Source: CAUPWF01 sp964367905
GTDB taxonomy: Bacteria; Bacillota; Clostridia; Lachnospirales; Lachnospiraceae
Assembly (NCBI GenBank): GCA_964367905.1
Contig: CAYIZP010000027.1
Coordinates: 1 to 43,672, forward strand
Reading direction: 5' to 3'
DNA length: 43,672 nucleotides
Shown: positions 32,929 to 41,788 of the stretch, in pieces
Numbering within the stretch: position 1 is the first letter of the stretch
How the letters are laid out: each line of letters begins with the position of its first letter
The notes under the pieces: generated by a model
What the model saw: only the letters and a program-made list of their open reading frames with translations
Told to the model about the DNA's origin: nothing
The model's database searches: none
Translations under genes and position numbers: made by a program

Positions 32929-34380
32929 TTACCTTCCTTTACGAACATTGCGGATCTTACCTTTTATTGGTTTGGTTTGTAATGCTTTTAGGACTTGATC
33001 ACATTTTCCGTTTAAGATTTCCACGTATGTGATACTATCACGAATATCAATAGCGCCAATATCTTCCGCAGATATATGTTCGATATTACAGATGCATCCT
33101 ACGATATCAATGGTGCGCATTTTAGATTTTTTACCTCCACCAATGGCGATTTTACTGATGGTTTTGTTGAAAGCTGCTGCTTTATGAGCTCTCCTTGGTG
33201 GAGGTGTTTTGCATTTCTCAATAAAAGAGGATTTAGTAGCAGCATCTATGATTGGAAGTTCCATGCAGGTTAGAGGGATTCCAATGTATTCAGATACTGC
33301 GGATAACATGTTCTTATCTTGAGCGGTGATGAAGCTAATTGCAGTTCCAGCTTCTCCATTGCGACCTGTCCTACCGATTCTATGCACATATACCTCTTTA
33401 TTCGTAGGAAAATCAAAGTTAAACACATGGGATAACTTAGGAATATCCACACCTCTAGATGCTACATCTGTAGCGATTAGATAACGAAACTTTCCAGATT
33501 TAAATCCTTGGATTGCCTTGATGCGATCTGATTGGTCGATTTCCCCATGGAGGACTGCCGATTTTACACCGTCTCTTGACAACTTATGCCCCAGCACTTC
33601 TACCATGTCTCGGGTTCCACAGAAGATGATTGCAGAGTCTGGATTTTCGTAGGTTAGTGAGTCTAGAAACGCCAAGTATTTCTCTTCCATACCTACGGAA
33701 TATAGTTTTTGAACTATGGTTTCTACTGTTTCGGTTTCGGTTTTTATTTCCAGGGTGATAGCATCTTGCTTCATATAGGAAATCAACTCCGTGACTTTGG
33801 AAGTCATGGTGGCTGAAAAAAGATAGATGGATATATCATTCGGTAGTAAATCCATGATTTGCTTCACCTCGTCGGAAAATCCCATATCCAACATCAAATC
33901 CGCCTCATCAATCACTAGATGTCGGATACTTTCTAGCTTCAGACTTCCTCGTCGAATATGATCACCGACTCTACCAGGAGTACCCACAACCATATGGTTC
34001 TTTTGTCTCAATGTCTGCAATTGCTTGTCGATTGGAAATCCTCCAAATACATCTGCGATTTTTAGACGCTTGGTGCGTCCGATATAATATAGTTCTTCTT
34101 TGACTTGTACGGTCAATTCTCTTGTGGGTTCTAAGACTAGGACTTGTGGGGCGCGATAATCCCAAGTCACTAATTCACAGAGGGGTATTCCAAAAGCTGC
34201 TGTCTTTCCACTGCCTGTTTGTGATTTTGCAATGATGTTATTTCTTTGCAAAATATGTGGAATTACTGCGGATTGAACGGGTGTTGGCTCTGTCATGTTA
34301 AGAAGAGACAGAGAGTTAATGATGTCCTGTGATATTTTGAATTCTTGAAATGATTTTATATTTCGATTATGAATACTCAT
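32929..34380 (-). CDS. dbpA: DEAD-box RNA helicase, DbpA/YxiN type
   Basis: This 483-residue helicase unwinds rRNA during 50S ribosomal subunit assembly. Motif I SQTGSGKT is at 53-60, the DEAD box at 158-161 (VIDEADLML), SAT in motif III, and motif VI HRIGRTGR. A C-terminal domain of about 80 residues starts near 405 and resembles the RNA-binding domain that lets DbpA/YxiN grip hairpin 92 of 23S rRNA. ACCGGGAGGTAAAT-type site (GGAGGT) lies before the ATG. Upstream it is divergent from a YitT gene. No terminator is obvious before the thi promoter. Confidence 0.88.
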   Translation of the reverse strand: MSIHNRNIKSFQEFKISQDIINSLSLLNMTEPTPVQSAVIPHILQRNNIIAKSQTGSGKTAAFGIPLCELVTWDYRAPQVLVLEPTRELTVQVKEELYYIGRTKRLKIADVFGGFPIDKQLQTLRQKNHMVVGTPGRVGDHIRRGSLKLESIRHLVIDEADLMLDMGFSDEVKQIMDLLPNDISIYLFSATMTSKVTELISYMKQDAITLEIKTETETVETIVQKLYSVGMEEKYLAFLDSLTYENPDSAIIFCGTRDMVEVLGHKLSRDGVKSAVLHGEIDQSDRIKAIQGFKSGKFRYLIATDVASRGVDIPKLSHVFNFDFPTNKEVYVHRIGRTGRNGEAGTAISFITAQDKNMLSAVSEYIGIPLTCMELPIIDAATKSSFIEKCKTPPPRRAHKAAAFNKTISKIAIGGGKKSKMRTIDIVGCICNIEHISAEDIGAIDIRDSITYVEILNGKCDQVLKALQTKPIKGKIRNVRKGR

Positions 34381-34436
34381 ATTTATTTACCTCCGGGTTA
34401 GTATAACTATATTAGCACATTTTGTCGTACATTTCA

Positions 34437-34465
34437 TTGACAATTATTTTTACTAGTATTAAAAT
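34437..34465 (+). promoter_or_regulatory. Promoter of the YitT-family gene
   Basis: TTGACA (34437-34442), 17 bases, TAAAAT (34460-34465). It faces away from dbpA, whose own promoter in the same 127-base gap I could not fix with confidence. Confidence 0.6.
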
Positions 34466-34507
34466 TTAAGTGAGATAAGGATGGATTGGTATTTCTAGGA
34501 GGTAGAT

Positions 34508-35350
34508 ATGTTGAAAAAAATAAAAAATTTTGGTTTGATGACCCTAGCCACTATCCTATTGGCGTTTGGAATTTATTACTTCAAATTTGCGAATAATTTT
34601 AATTTTGGAGGGGTCAGTGGTTTGTCTGTTTTGATTGGAGAAACAGGCGTGCTTTCTGCCAGTACATTCAACTTGATTGCAAATCTTGTATTGCTTGTGA
34701 TTGGTGTGTTTGCTTTGGGGAAGTCGGTGATTGGTTTGACTGCATATTGTAGTGTTTTACTCTCCTTAGCCATTTCGTTTTTTGAACGGTTTTTGCCATT
34801 GCATCAACCATTAACAGATGAACCAATTCTAGAACTCTGTTTTGCCATAGCCCTACCTGCTATTGGTTCTGGAATCCTATTTAACATCGGTGCGTCTAGT
34901 GGTGGTCTTGATATTTTAGCAATGATTATGAAAAAGTATACAAGATATAATATTGGAACAGCTTTATTAATTATCAATTCTGCAGTCGCATTTGCTAGTT
35001 TTTTCTTCTTTGATATAGAAACATCGCTATATTCTATATTGGGATTGGCAATTTCGTCCCTTATGATCGACAGTGTGATTGAGAATATAAACCTATGTAA
35101 GTATTTCAATGTGGTGTGTACCAATCCGAAACCAATCTGCGACTATATTACGAAGGAGCTTCATAGAAGCGCAACGACAATTAGTGGGACGGGAGCTTTT
35201 ACGGGGAAGGATAAATATGTCATATTTACAGCTATGAACCGTGTGGAAGCAATCAAGCTTCGGAATTACATCAAAGCGCATGAACCAGAATCCTTTATAT
35301 TGATATCAAATACAAGTAATATCGTTGGGAAAGGATTCCGCAGCGCATAA
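34508..35350 (+). CDS. YitT-family membrane protein with DUF2179 domain
   Basis: The 280-residue protein has about five hydrophobic segments in residues 8-185, with FGGVSGLSVLIG and ASSGGLDILAMIM hallmarks of the YitT (DUF161) family. A cytoplasmic DUF2179 domain lies at about 190-275 (TKELHRSATTISGTGAFTGKDKYVI). Family members are common in Firmicutes and their transport role is not established. AGGAGGT precedes the ATG. Its stop lies 3 bases from the stop of the convergent rqcH gene, with no terminator between. Confidence 0.85.
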   Translation: MLKKIKNFGLMTLATILLAFGIYYFKFANNFNFGGVSGLSVLIGETGVLSASTFNLIANLVLLVIGVFALGKSVIGLTAYCSVLLSLAISFFERFLPLHQPLTDEPILELCFAIALPAIGSGILFNIGASSGGLDILAMIMKKYTRYNIGTALLIINSAVAFASFFFFDIETSLYSILGLAISSLMIDSVIENINLCKYFNVVCTNPKPICDYITKELHRSATTISGTGAFTGKDKYVIFTAMNRVEAIKLRNYIKAHEPESFILISNTSNIVGKGFRSA

Positions 35351-35353
35351 TGA

Positions 35354-37057
35354 TTATACAATTAAGGAGTAATTGGTGTGATAAATCACGAGACCAGGTT
35401 TATTCCCTTTTGGTTTCTTGATGTGTTTTTTCTGGATATAATCTACCTCTACCTTGCTGTTGCCACGACTCTTGGAATAGTGGACAGCAAGTGCAGCAGC
35501 TTCTTCGAATACTCGATCAGGTAGTTCTTGATTCTTGCTTTTTACAAGTACGTGAGAGCCCGGTACACCCTTTGCATGGAACCACCAGTCATTGCCTTCA
35601 GCTAACTGAAAGGTGATTTCCTCGTTTTGGAGGTTGTTTTTTCCGATATAGATGTCATAGCCATCTTTGGAAACTACATGAAGTGGTTTGTTCAGCAGTT
35701 TTGTTTTCTTTTTCGAGAATTTTCGTTTGATATATCCAACAGAAGTCAGCTCTTCTTTGATTCCGATTAAATCATCTTCAACGGTTGCAAATTCTAGGGA
35801 GTTTGCTACGGACTCAAGATATTCGATTTCTTCCTTGGTGAATTTGATTAACTCGCTTAAGGCTTCGAAGGTACGTTTTTGCTTGTTGTATTTATCGAAA
35901 TAACGCTGGGCATTTTCCATGGCTGTTTTTGTTTGATCTAATGGAATGGTAATCATTTCATTGGTGTAGTAATTTAAAGCTTCTAGGTGTTTTGCTCCTT
36001 CTTCAAGTCCATATCCATAGGTGTGAATGAGTTCACCATATACCTTGAACTTCTCACGGTTTTCGGTATCTTTTAATTGCTTTAATTGCAGGTCATATTT
36101 CTTGCGATTTCGGTCCAATGCAGTTTGTACCACATGGCGCAAATCTACAGATTTTTGGCGCATACGGGTTAAAGTATTTTTTGCTGCATAATATTCTTCT
36201 ACAACTAAGGATATACTATCAAATTGCTTTTTCGTGCAATCATTAAAGTGAGAGAGTTCAAGTGCGCAAAATTCCACAGGCTCTTCATCACGATAATAGA
36301 TGACAGGGGAGAATGTGCATTGGCTTACTTGCTCGAAGAATAATTGAAACTGACGGAATAGATGATAATAGAGATCTTCGCTTAAATCAGATGCTACGAT
36401 TCTAGAATCAATTCCTGAAATTTCACAGATTTCCTCGGCGACAATATAGCTGACTCCTGTAAATGTATTGTTGATTGCTTTGCTAAGTGGCATTGGTTTT
36501 GTGTTTAATGCTGTAGAAAAGTTATCAAATGTAACAGTGAGTGGATTCGATTTCAACATAGTGTCGGGAATAAAGTAGGTTCGTCCTGGGAGAACCTCAC
36601 GAACAGAACTTACCTGTGCAGAGATTCTCTTGATACTGTCAATAATGGTATATTCATTATCACAGAAGATGATATTGCTATGACGTCCCATCAATTCTAC
36701 GATTAGAATTTTTTTGCATAAATCTCCTAACTCATCATGGTGCTCAATATGAAATTCTAAGATACGCTCTAAGTTAGGTTGCACGATATCAATGATGCGA
36801 CCATTGTTGATGTGTTTTCTCAATAACATACAAAAATTAGGTGCGGTCATCGGACTTTGCTTATTGGTGTCGGTCAAGTATATCAGTGGGAGAGAGGCGC
36901 TTGCGGAGATGCAGAGGCGCTTTTGTCCTTTTGGTGTCTTGAATGTGAGCAGTAATTCATCTGCTTCTGGTTGAGCGATTTTGTTAATTCGCCCTTCTTT
37001 TAGATTTTCTATCAGTTCGTGTGCAATATTTGCAACGGTAATTCCATCAAATGCCAT
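35354..37057 (-). CDS. rqcH: RqcH (Rqc2/NEMF homologue), ribosome quality control protein
   Basis: The 567-residue NFACT protein binds stalled 50S subunits carrying peptidyl-tRNA and adds alanine tails for degradation. An N-terminal NFACT-N domain starts MAFDGITVANIAHEL and runs to about 270. Two coiled-coil helices follow (about 285-420). The C-terminal NFACT-R domain holds GNDWWFHAKGVPGSHVLVKS (about 475-494). Length is normal for Firmicutes. It was formerly annotated as fibronectin-binding protein FbpA/Fib. ACAAGGAGG precedes the ATG on the minus strand. Single-gene unit with its own promoter. Confidence 0.92.
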   Translation of the reverse strand: MAFDGITVANIAHELIENLKEGRINKIAQPEADELLLTFKTPKGQKRLCISASASLPLIYLTDTNKQSPMTAPNFCMLLRKHINNGRIIDIVQPNLERILEFHIEHHDELGDLCKKILIVELMGRHSNIIFCDNEYTIIDSIKRISAQVSSVREVLPGRTYFIPDTMLKSNPLTVTFDNFSTALNTKPMPLSKAINNTFTGVSYIVAEEICEISGIDSRIVASDLSEDLYYHLFRQFQLFFEQVSQCTFSPVIYYRDEEPVEFCALELSHFNDCTKKQFDSISLVVEEYYAAKNTLTRMRQKSVDLRHVVQTALDRNRKKYDLQLKQLKDTENREKFKVYGELIHTYGYGLEEGAKHLEALNYYTNEMITIPLDQTKTAMENAQRYFDKYNKQKRTFEALSELIKFTKEEIEYLESVANSLEFATVEDDLIGIKEELTSVGYIKRKFSKKKTKLLNKPLHVVSKDGYDIYIGKNNLQNEEITFQLAEGNDWWFHAKGVPGSHVLVKSKNQELPDRVFEEAAALAVHYSKSRGNSKVEVDYIQKKHIKKPKGNKPGLVIYHTNYSLIV

Positions 37058-37085
37058 GGTAATCCTCCTTGTTTCTAATGATAGA

Positions 37086-37114
37086 AGTATACCATAAAAT
37101 ATCTAGTTATGTAA
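37086..37114 (-). promoter_or_regulatory. Promoter of rqcH
   Basis: On the minus strand TTACAT (37109-37114), 17 bases, TATACT (37086-37091), about 29 bases before the ATG. Confidence 0.6.
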
Positions 37115-37191
37115 CCATTATATATAGTTTGACCTAGGAATAGTGAAAAGAAGAAAAGTAACGAAGAAAATATAATCGAGGGTGTTTTTTC

Positions 37192-37220
37192 TTGCGGAAG
37201 GTATGTAACTGTGGTAAAAT
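37192..37220 (+). promoter_or_regulatory. Promoter of yicC-gmk-rpoZ
   Basis: TTGCGG (37192-37197), 17 bases, TAAAAT (37215-37220). It sits in the divergent gap between rqcH and yicC. Confidence 0.5.
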
Positions 37221-37280
37221 TGTCAGATAGTAGACAAGATGAAATTAGGCACAATGGATGAGGAAAAGAGAGGGACACAG

Positions 37281-38159
37281 ATGATCAAAAGTATGACAGG
37301 GTTTGGACGTTGTGAAGTAACGGAAGATACAAGAAAATATACAGTGGAGATTAAGAGTGTCAATCATAGATACTTCGATGTGAATATACGTATGCCAAAG
37401 AAACTAAATTTCTTTGATTCGGCGATAAGAGGTGTGCTAAAGGAGTATGCAGTTCGTGGGAAAATTGATGTTTTTATTACGTATGAAGATACATCTGAGA
37501 ATCAAGTTTCACTGAAATACAACGAAGCTTTGGCAAAAGAATATCTAGAGTATTTTCAAAAGATGAGTGATACATTTGGCGTGGATAATGATATCCGTGT
37601 TTCCATGTTATCTAGATGCCCAGAGGTTCTTTCGATGGAAGAGCAAAGAGAGGATGAAGAGGCACTGTGGGTAGGGTTGGAGAAAGCATGCAGAGGTGCA
37701 TTTGAGAAATTCAGAAATACGAGAATCACCGAAGGGGAAAGTCTCAAGCAGAATATCGAGTCGAAATTAGAATTGTTATCGGGATATGTAGAGAATATCG
37801 AAAAGAGAAATCCACAGATTTTGAAAGAGTATCGTGCAAAGCTACAGGATAAGGTCAATGAATTGTTAGCGGATACCATGATTGATGAGGGGAGACTCGC
37901 GACAGAACTTGTTTTGTATTCAGATAAGATCTGTAATGACGAGGAAACGGTTCGATTAAAAAGTCATATTCAACAGATGAGAAAAACGCTAGGATTGACA
38001 GAAGGTATTGGTAGAAAACTAGATTTTATCGCACAAGAATTAAATCGGGAAGCGAATACGATTTTATCGAAGGCAAATGATATCGAGACGTCTAATTATG
38101 CGATTGATTTGAAGACGGAGATTGAGAAAATTAGAGAACAAATTCAGAATTTAGAGTAA
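37281..38159 (+). CDS. yicC: YicC-family endoribonuclease
   Basis: I take ATG 37281 (292 residues): the family begins MIKSMTGFG and GAGGGA lies upstream. An earlier in-frame ATG at 37239 would add residues the family lacks. YicC proteins are Mg/Mn-dependent RNases with a toroidal hexamer. The C-terminal DUF1732 region is at about 205-292 (RLKSHIQQMRKTL, GRKLDFIAQELNREANTI). It is followed within 32 bases by gmk, as in most Clostridia. Here the remA/DUF370 gene that often sits between yicC and gmk is absent. Confidence 0.9.
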   Translation: MIKSMTGFGRCEVTEDTRKYTVEIKSVNHRYFDVNIRMPKKLNFFDSAIRGVLKEYAVRGKIDVFITYEDTSENQVSLKYNEALAKEYLEYFQKMSDTFGVDNDIRVSMLSRCPEVLSMEEQREDEEALWVGLEKACRGAFEKFRNTRITEGESLKQNIESKLELLSGYVENIEKRNPQILKEYRAKLQDKVNELLADTMIDEGRLATELVLYSDKICNDEETVRLKSHIQQMRKTLGLTEGIGRKLDFIAQELNREANTILSKANDIETSNYAIDLKTEIEKIREQIQNLE

Positions 38160-38191
38160 TCATGTGAGGATAGAAGGAGAGGGATACTACG

Positions 38192-38809
38192 ATGGAGAAA
38201 GGTATTTTAGTGGTTGTGTCAGGATTTTCGGGGGCGGGTAAGGGAACGCTTATGAATGCACTGCTTGCAAAATATGATAATTATTCATTATCGATTTCTG
38301 CAACAACTAGAAATCCACGTGAGGGTGAGCGTCATGGTAAGGAGTATTTTTTTAAAACCATAGAAGAGTTTGAGAAAATGATCGATCAGGATGAGTTGGT
38401 AGAATATGCAAAATACGTAGATAACTATTATGGGACACCACGTTCTTATGTAGAAGAACAATTGGAGAGTGGAAAGGATGTCATCTTAGAGATTGAAATC
38501 CAGGGGGCACTGAAAGTGCAAGCGAAGTTCCCAGACACACTGTTGTTATTTGTTATGCCACCAAATGCAGAAGAACTGAGATCACGCCTTGTGAAGCGAG
38601 GAACAGAGACGGAAGAGGTTATTTTATCACGGTTGAAGCGTGCGAAAGAAGAAGCAGAGGGAATGTTTGCTTATGATTATCTTATTATCAATGATGAATT
38701 GGATGAATGTGTGAAACAGATGAATAGTATTATCCAAAATGAGCACTGTAGATGTAGTAGAAATAAAAAATTAATAGAAAATGTAAAAGAAGATTTGAAA
38801 AAACTATAA
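38192..38809 (+). CDS. gmk: Guanylate kinase
   Basis: The 205-residue enzyme phosphorylates GMP to GDP with ATP. The P-loop SGFSGAGKGTL is at about residues 10-20. GMP-binding residues include SATTRNPREGERHGKEYFF (about 36-54) and the Tyr/Glu in YAKYVDNYYGTP. The lid is RLVKRGTE. Length is normal. AGAAGGAGAGGG precedes the ATG. Operon partner of yicC and rpoZ, linking nucleotide supply with RNA polymerase. Confidence 0.95.
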   Translation: MEKGILVVVSGFSGAGKGTLMNALLAKYDNYSLSISATTRNPREGERHGKEYFFKTIEEFEKMIDQDELVEYAKYVDNYYGTPRSYVEEQLESGKDVILEIEIQGALKVQAKFPDTLLLFVMPPNAEELRSRLVKRGTETEEVILSRLKRAKEEAEGMFAYDYLIINDELDECVKQMNSIIQNEHCRCSRNKKLIENVKEDLKKL

Positions 38810-38860
38810 GATGGTGCTATAATGTATCGGAGTATTGTGAAAAACGAAAGGAGATGCGAA

Positions 38861-39139
38861 ATGTTACATCCATCATATACAGATTTAATGCATGTAGTAA
38901 ACCAAGATGTAGAAGAAGGTGCTACAAAGATTGTAAACAGTAGATATTCAATTGTACTAGCTGCGTCAAAGAGAGCGAGACAGATTATTGGTGGTGAAGT
39001 GCCATTGGTTCCATGTAAGGAAAAAGACAAAGCTTTATCGATAGCAATTGAAGAGATAAACAAGTCTAAGATTAAAATTATTGCAGAAGAATCCATAGAC
39101 GAAGAGGTAGAAGAACTCATAGAAGAGTTATTGGATTAA
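38861..39139 (+). CDS. rpoZ: RNA polymerase omega subunit
   Basis: I take ATG 38861 (92 residues), with AAAGGAGATG upstream; an in-frame ATG at 38822 has no ribosome site. Omega helps fold the beta-prime subunit. KIVNSRYSIVLAASKRARQI matches the conserved core helix. The acidic C-terminus (EESIDEEVEELIEELLD) is longer than the minimal omega but usual in this group. It is the third gene in the yicC-gmk operon. Confidence 0.92.
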   Translation: MLHPSYTDLMHVVNQDVEEGATKIVNSRYSIVLAASKRARQIIGGEVPLVPCKEKDKALSIAIEEINKSKIKIIAEESIDEEVEELIEELLD

Positions 39140-39162
39140 TGATATAAATGAACGGATAGTTG

Positions 39163-39196
39163 CCGACCTCCAAAATATAGATGGTGGTCGGTTTTA
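39163..39196 (+). terminator. Terminator after rpoZ
   Basis: CCGACC and GGTCGG pair around a 17-base loop, followed by TTTT. It separates rpoZ from rimO. Confidence 0.75.
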
Positions 39197-39223
39197 TCAT
39201 TTTAATGTAAATGGAGAATTTAG

Positions 39224-40558
39224 ATGAATATACTTTTTGTATCGCTTGGATGCGATAAAAACTTGGTGGATTCAGAAGTGATGTTGGGGATGTTGGCTGA
39301 GAAAAAATTCCAAATTACGGATGATGAAACACAGGCAGATGTCATTGTGATTAATACATGCTGTTTTATTCATGATGCGAAGGAAGAGAGCATTCAGACC
39401 ATTTTGGAGATGGCTGAATTAAAAAAAGAAGAGAATAGCAGGGTGAAGTCACTGATTGTGACTGGATGTCTTGCGCAGAGATATAGTGAAGAGATTATGG
39501 AAGAGATCCCAGAGGTTGATGGAATTGTAGGAACAACGGCTTATGATAAGATATTGGATGCCATTGAAGAAAACTTGCAAGGAAAGACTTCGATTATATT
39601 AGAAGATATCAATGCATTGCCATTGGTGGACAGTAAGCGTGTTCTATCCACTGGTGGACATTTTGCATATTTGAAGATTGCTGAAGGTTGTGAAAAGCAT
39701 TGTACGTATTGTATTATACCAAAGTTGCGTGGAGGGTTTCGAAGTGTACCAATGGAACGGTTGGTGGCAGAGGCGGAGCAATTGGCAAATGATGGTGTGA
39801 AAGAATTGATCCTAGTGGCTCAAGAGACGACTTTATATGGACAAGACTTATATGGTGAGAAAGCATTGCCAGAACTTCTGAGGAGATTGTGTAAAATATC
39901 CGGACTTTACTGGGTGAGGTTGATGTATTGCTATCCGGAAGAGATTACAGATGAATTGATTCAGGTGATGAAAGAAGAACCGAAGATATGTAACTACATG
40001 GATATTCCAATCCAGCATGCCTCAGATTCTATCTTGAAGAGAATGGGAAGGCGAACTTCAAAGGAGGAATTGGTTGGTATTATATCAAAGATGCGCAAGG
40101 AAATATCAGATATTACACTTCGAACCTCTCTGATTACGGGATTCCCAGGAGAGACGGAGGAAGATCATGAAGAATTGATAGAATTTGTGGATGCCATGGA
40201 GTTTGATCGTCTAGGATGTTTTACCTATTCGCCAGAAGAGAATACTCCAGCAGCAAAAATGTCTGATCAAATCGAAGAAGAAGTCAAAGAAGAGAGACAG
40301 GCAGAGATTATGGAACTACAACAGGAGATAGCATTTGAGCTAGCCGAGGAGATGGTTGGACGAGAACTACTTGTTATGATTGAAGGAAAAATCGCAGATG
40401 AGAATGCATATGTAGGTAGGACGTATAGGGATGCACCGAATGTGGATGGGTTGATTTTTATCAATACACACATTGATTTAGTGTCAGGAGATTTTGTGAA
40501 GGCAAGAGTAACAGGAGCGTTAGAATATGATTTGATAGGAGAGGTGGTAGAAGAATGA
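39224..40558 (+). CDS. rimO: Ribosomal protein S12 methylthiotransferase RimO
   Basis: The 444-residue radical SAM enzyme adds a methylthio group to an aspartate of ribosomal protein S12. The N-terminal UPF0004 domain has SLGCDKNLVDSE (7-18) and NTCCFIHDAKEES, which supply auxiliary-cluster cysteines. The radical SAM cysteines are in GCEKHCTYC (CX3CX2C). QHASDSILKRMGR is a RimO-type marker and a C-terminal TRAM domain binds the substrate. D at DKNL and the PIQHAS motif separate it from MiaB. It overlaps pgsA by 4 bases. Confidence 0.94.
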   Translation: MNILFVSLGCDKNLVDSEVMLGMLAEKKFQITDDETQADVIVINTCCFIHDAKEESIQTILEMAELKKEENSRVKSLIVTGCLAQRYSEEIMEEIPEVDGIVGTTAYDKILDAIEENLQGKTSIILEDINALPLVDSKRVLSTGGHFAYLKIAEGCEKHCTYCIIPKLRGGFRSVPMERLVAEAEQLANDGVKELILVAQETTLYGQDLYGEKALPELLRRLCKISGLYWVRLMYCYPEEITDELIQVMKEEPKICNYMDIPIQHASDSILKRMGRRTSKEELVGIISKMRKEISDITLRTSLITGFPGETEEDHEELIEFVDAMEFDRLGCFTYSPEENTPAAKMSDQIEEEVKEERQAEIMELQQEIAFELAEEMVGRELLVMIEGKIADENAYVGRTYRDAPNVDGLIFINTHIDLVSGDFVKARVTGALEYDLIGEVVEE

Positions 40559-41103
40559 AGATGAATGTACCGAATCAATTAACAGTATTAAGAATTATTA
40601 TGGTTCCGTTTTTTGTAGCGTTTATGTTGTACGATATTGTGCCGGGAATGGATAAGTGGATTGCATTGGTAATCTTCTGTGTAGCTAGTGCAACAGACTG
40701 GTTGGATGGATATTTGGCGAGAAAACATAACTTGGTTACGAATTTTGGGAAATTTATGGATCCATTAGCGGACAAGCTCCTAGTGAGTGCAGCTATGATT
40801 TGTTTGATTAGCTCAGGGAAGCTAGAGGCTTGGATTGTGATAGTGATTATTAGTCGTGAGTTTATTATCAGTGGATTTAGACTTGTGGCCTCTGATAATG
40901 GAATCGTGATTGCAGCAAGTTATTGGGGAAAATTCAAAACGGTGTCTCAGATGTTTATGGTCATCTTAATGATTGGAGACTTCGGGGGTGTATTCACAAC
41001 TGTAGAACTGATTCTAAAGTGGATTGCACTTGCGTTGACAGTTATTTCCTTGCTTGATTATATCGTAAAGAATAAACAAGTGCTTACAGAAGGTGGAATG
41101 TAA
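40555..41103 (+). CDS. pgsA: CDP-diacylglycerol-glycerol-3-phosphate 3-phosphatidyltransferase
   Basis: The 182-residue membrane enzyme makes phosphatidylglycerol phosphate, the first step of phosphatidylglycerol synthesis. The CDP-alcohol transferase signature is complete: Asp48 and Asp51-Gly52, Ala-Arg, Gly65, Asp69 and Asp73 in the stretch that starts DWLDGYLAR. About four to five membrane helices. The start overlaps rimO (ATGA) and has GGAGAGG upstream; the in-frame ATG at 40561 is possible too. Usual Firmicutes neighbour of rimO and cinA. Confidence 0.94.
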   Translation: MKMNVPNQLTVLRIIMVPFFVAFMLYDIVPGMDKWIALVIFCVASATDWLDGYLARKHNLVTNFGKFMDPLADKLLVSAAMICLISSGKLEAWIVIVIISREFIISGFRLVASDNGIVIAASYWGKFKTVSQMFMVILMIGDFGGVFTTVELILKWIALALTVISLLDYIVKNKQVLTEGGM

Positions 41104-41127
41104 TTTATTGAAGGAATGGAGTTATCA

Positions 41128-41619
41128 ATGGCTGATAAATTAATAGAAGAAATCCTAGTGCAGAAGATGATTGAGAGAAACTATCGCATCACTACGGTGG
41201 AATCTTGTACGGGTGGTCTGCTAGCAGGGCGAATCCTCAATGTGTCAGGTGCGTCTAGATGCTACAATCAAGGATATATCACGTACTCCAATGAGGCGAA
41301 GGAAACCTTGGTTGGTGTATCTCATGAAACGCTAGAACGAGTGGGAGCAGTGAGTGAAGAGGTTGCTGGTGAGATGGCCAAGGGAGGTGCTAAGGTATCG
41401 AAGTCTAACATTGCTCTTAGTGTGACTGGAATTGCAGGACCAGAGGGTGGTACCAAGGAGAAACCGGTTGGTTTGGTGTATATCGGATGTTATTTGAATG
41501 GAACTGTAAGAGTTAGAAAATGTAATTTTTCGGGAGATAGATTGGAAAATCGAAACCATTCTGTTGAAGCGTCATTGCAATTATTGAAAGAAATGCTAAA
41601 TGATGAAAAAAATAGCTAA
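41128..41619 (+). CDS. cinA: CinA-family protein, nicotinamide-nucleotide amidase (PncC) domain
   Basis: I take ATG 41128 (163 residues) since GGAG is 6 bases upstream; an in-frame ATG at 41116 has its site too close. The protein is only the C-terminal PncC half of CinA, which deamidates NMN to NaMN. TVESCTGGLLAGRI (catalytic Ser region), NEAKETLVGV, and SVTGIAGPEGGT.EKPVG are the family hallmarks. The N-terminal MoCF-like domain of full CinA is missing. In many Firmicutes recA follows; here it does not. Confidence 0.9.
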   Translation: MADKLIEEILVQKMIERNYRITTVESCTGGLLAGRILNVSGASRCYNQGYITYSNEAKETLVGVSHETLERVGAVSEEVAGEMAKGGAKVSKSNIALSVTGIAGPEGGTKEKPVGLVYIGCYLNGTVRVRKCNFSGDRLENRNHSVEASLQLLKEMLNDEKNS

Positions 41620-41721
41620 ATGAAGTGAGTGTTATTTTTTTAAAATAAGGTAAATTGTCGAATTTTTAACATAATACAAAAAACTATAGACGAAACGCAA
41701 AGTTTATGAGAAAATATATGC

Positions 41722-41757
41722 GGTAGGTGCCGTAATAGGCGCTGAGAGGAAACTCTT
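41722..41757 (+). other. Two-hairpin structured leader before the NifU-like gene
   Basis: GGUGCC (41726-41731) pairs with GGCGCU (41738-41743) around GUAAUA, counting two G-U pairs. Directly after, AGAG (41745-41748) pairs with CUCU (41753-41756) around a GAAA tetraloop. There is no U-run for a terminator. TATG (41717-41720) and CATA (41765-41768 area) could close both in a three-way junction. It lies in the 169-base gap between cinA and the scaffold gene; no riboswitch class I know matches. Confidence 0.4.
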
Positions 41758-41788
41758 ATTTTAATACATAAACGAAAGGAGTTATATC

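Noticed and set aside
38677..39120. Long minus-strand frame across gmk and rpoZ
   Set aside because: Shadow of two well recognised plus-strand genes; composition is Ser-rich with no motif and no ribosome site.
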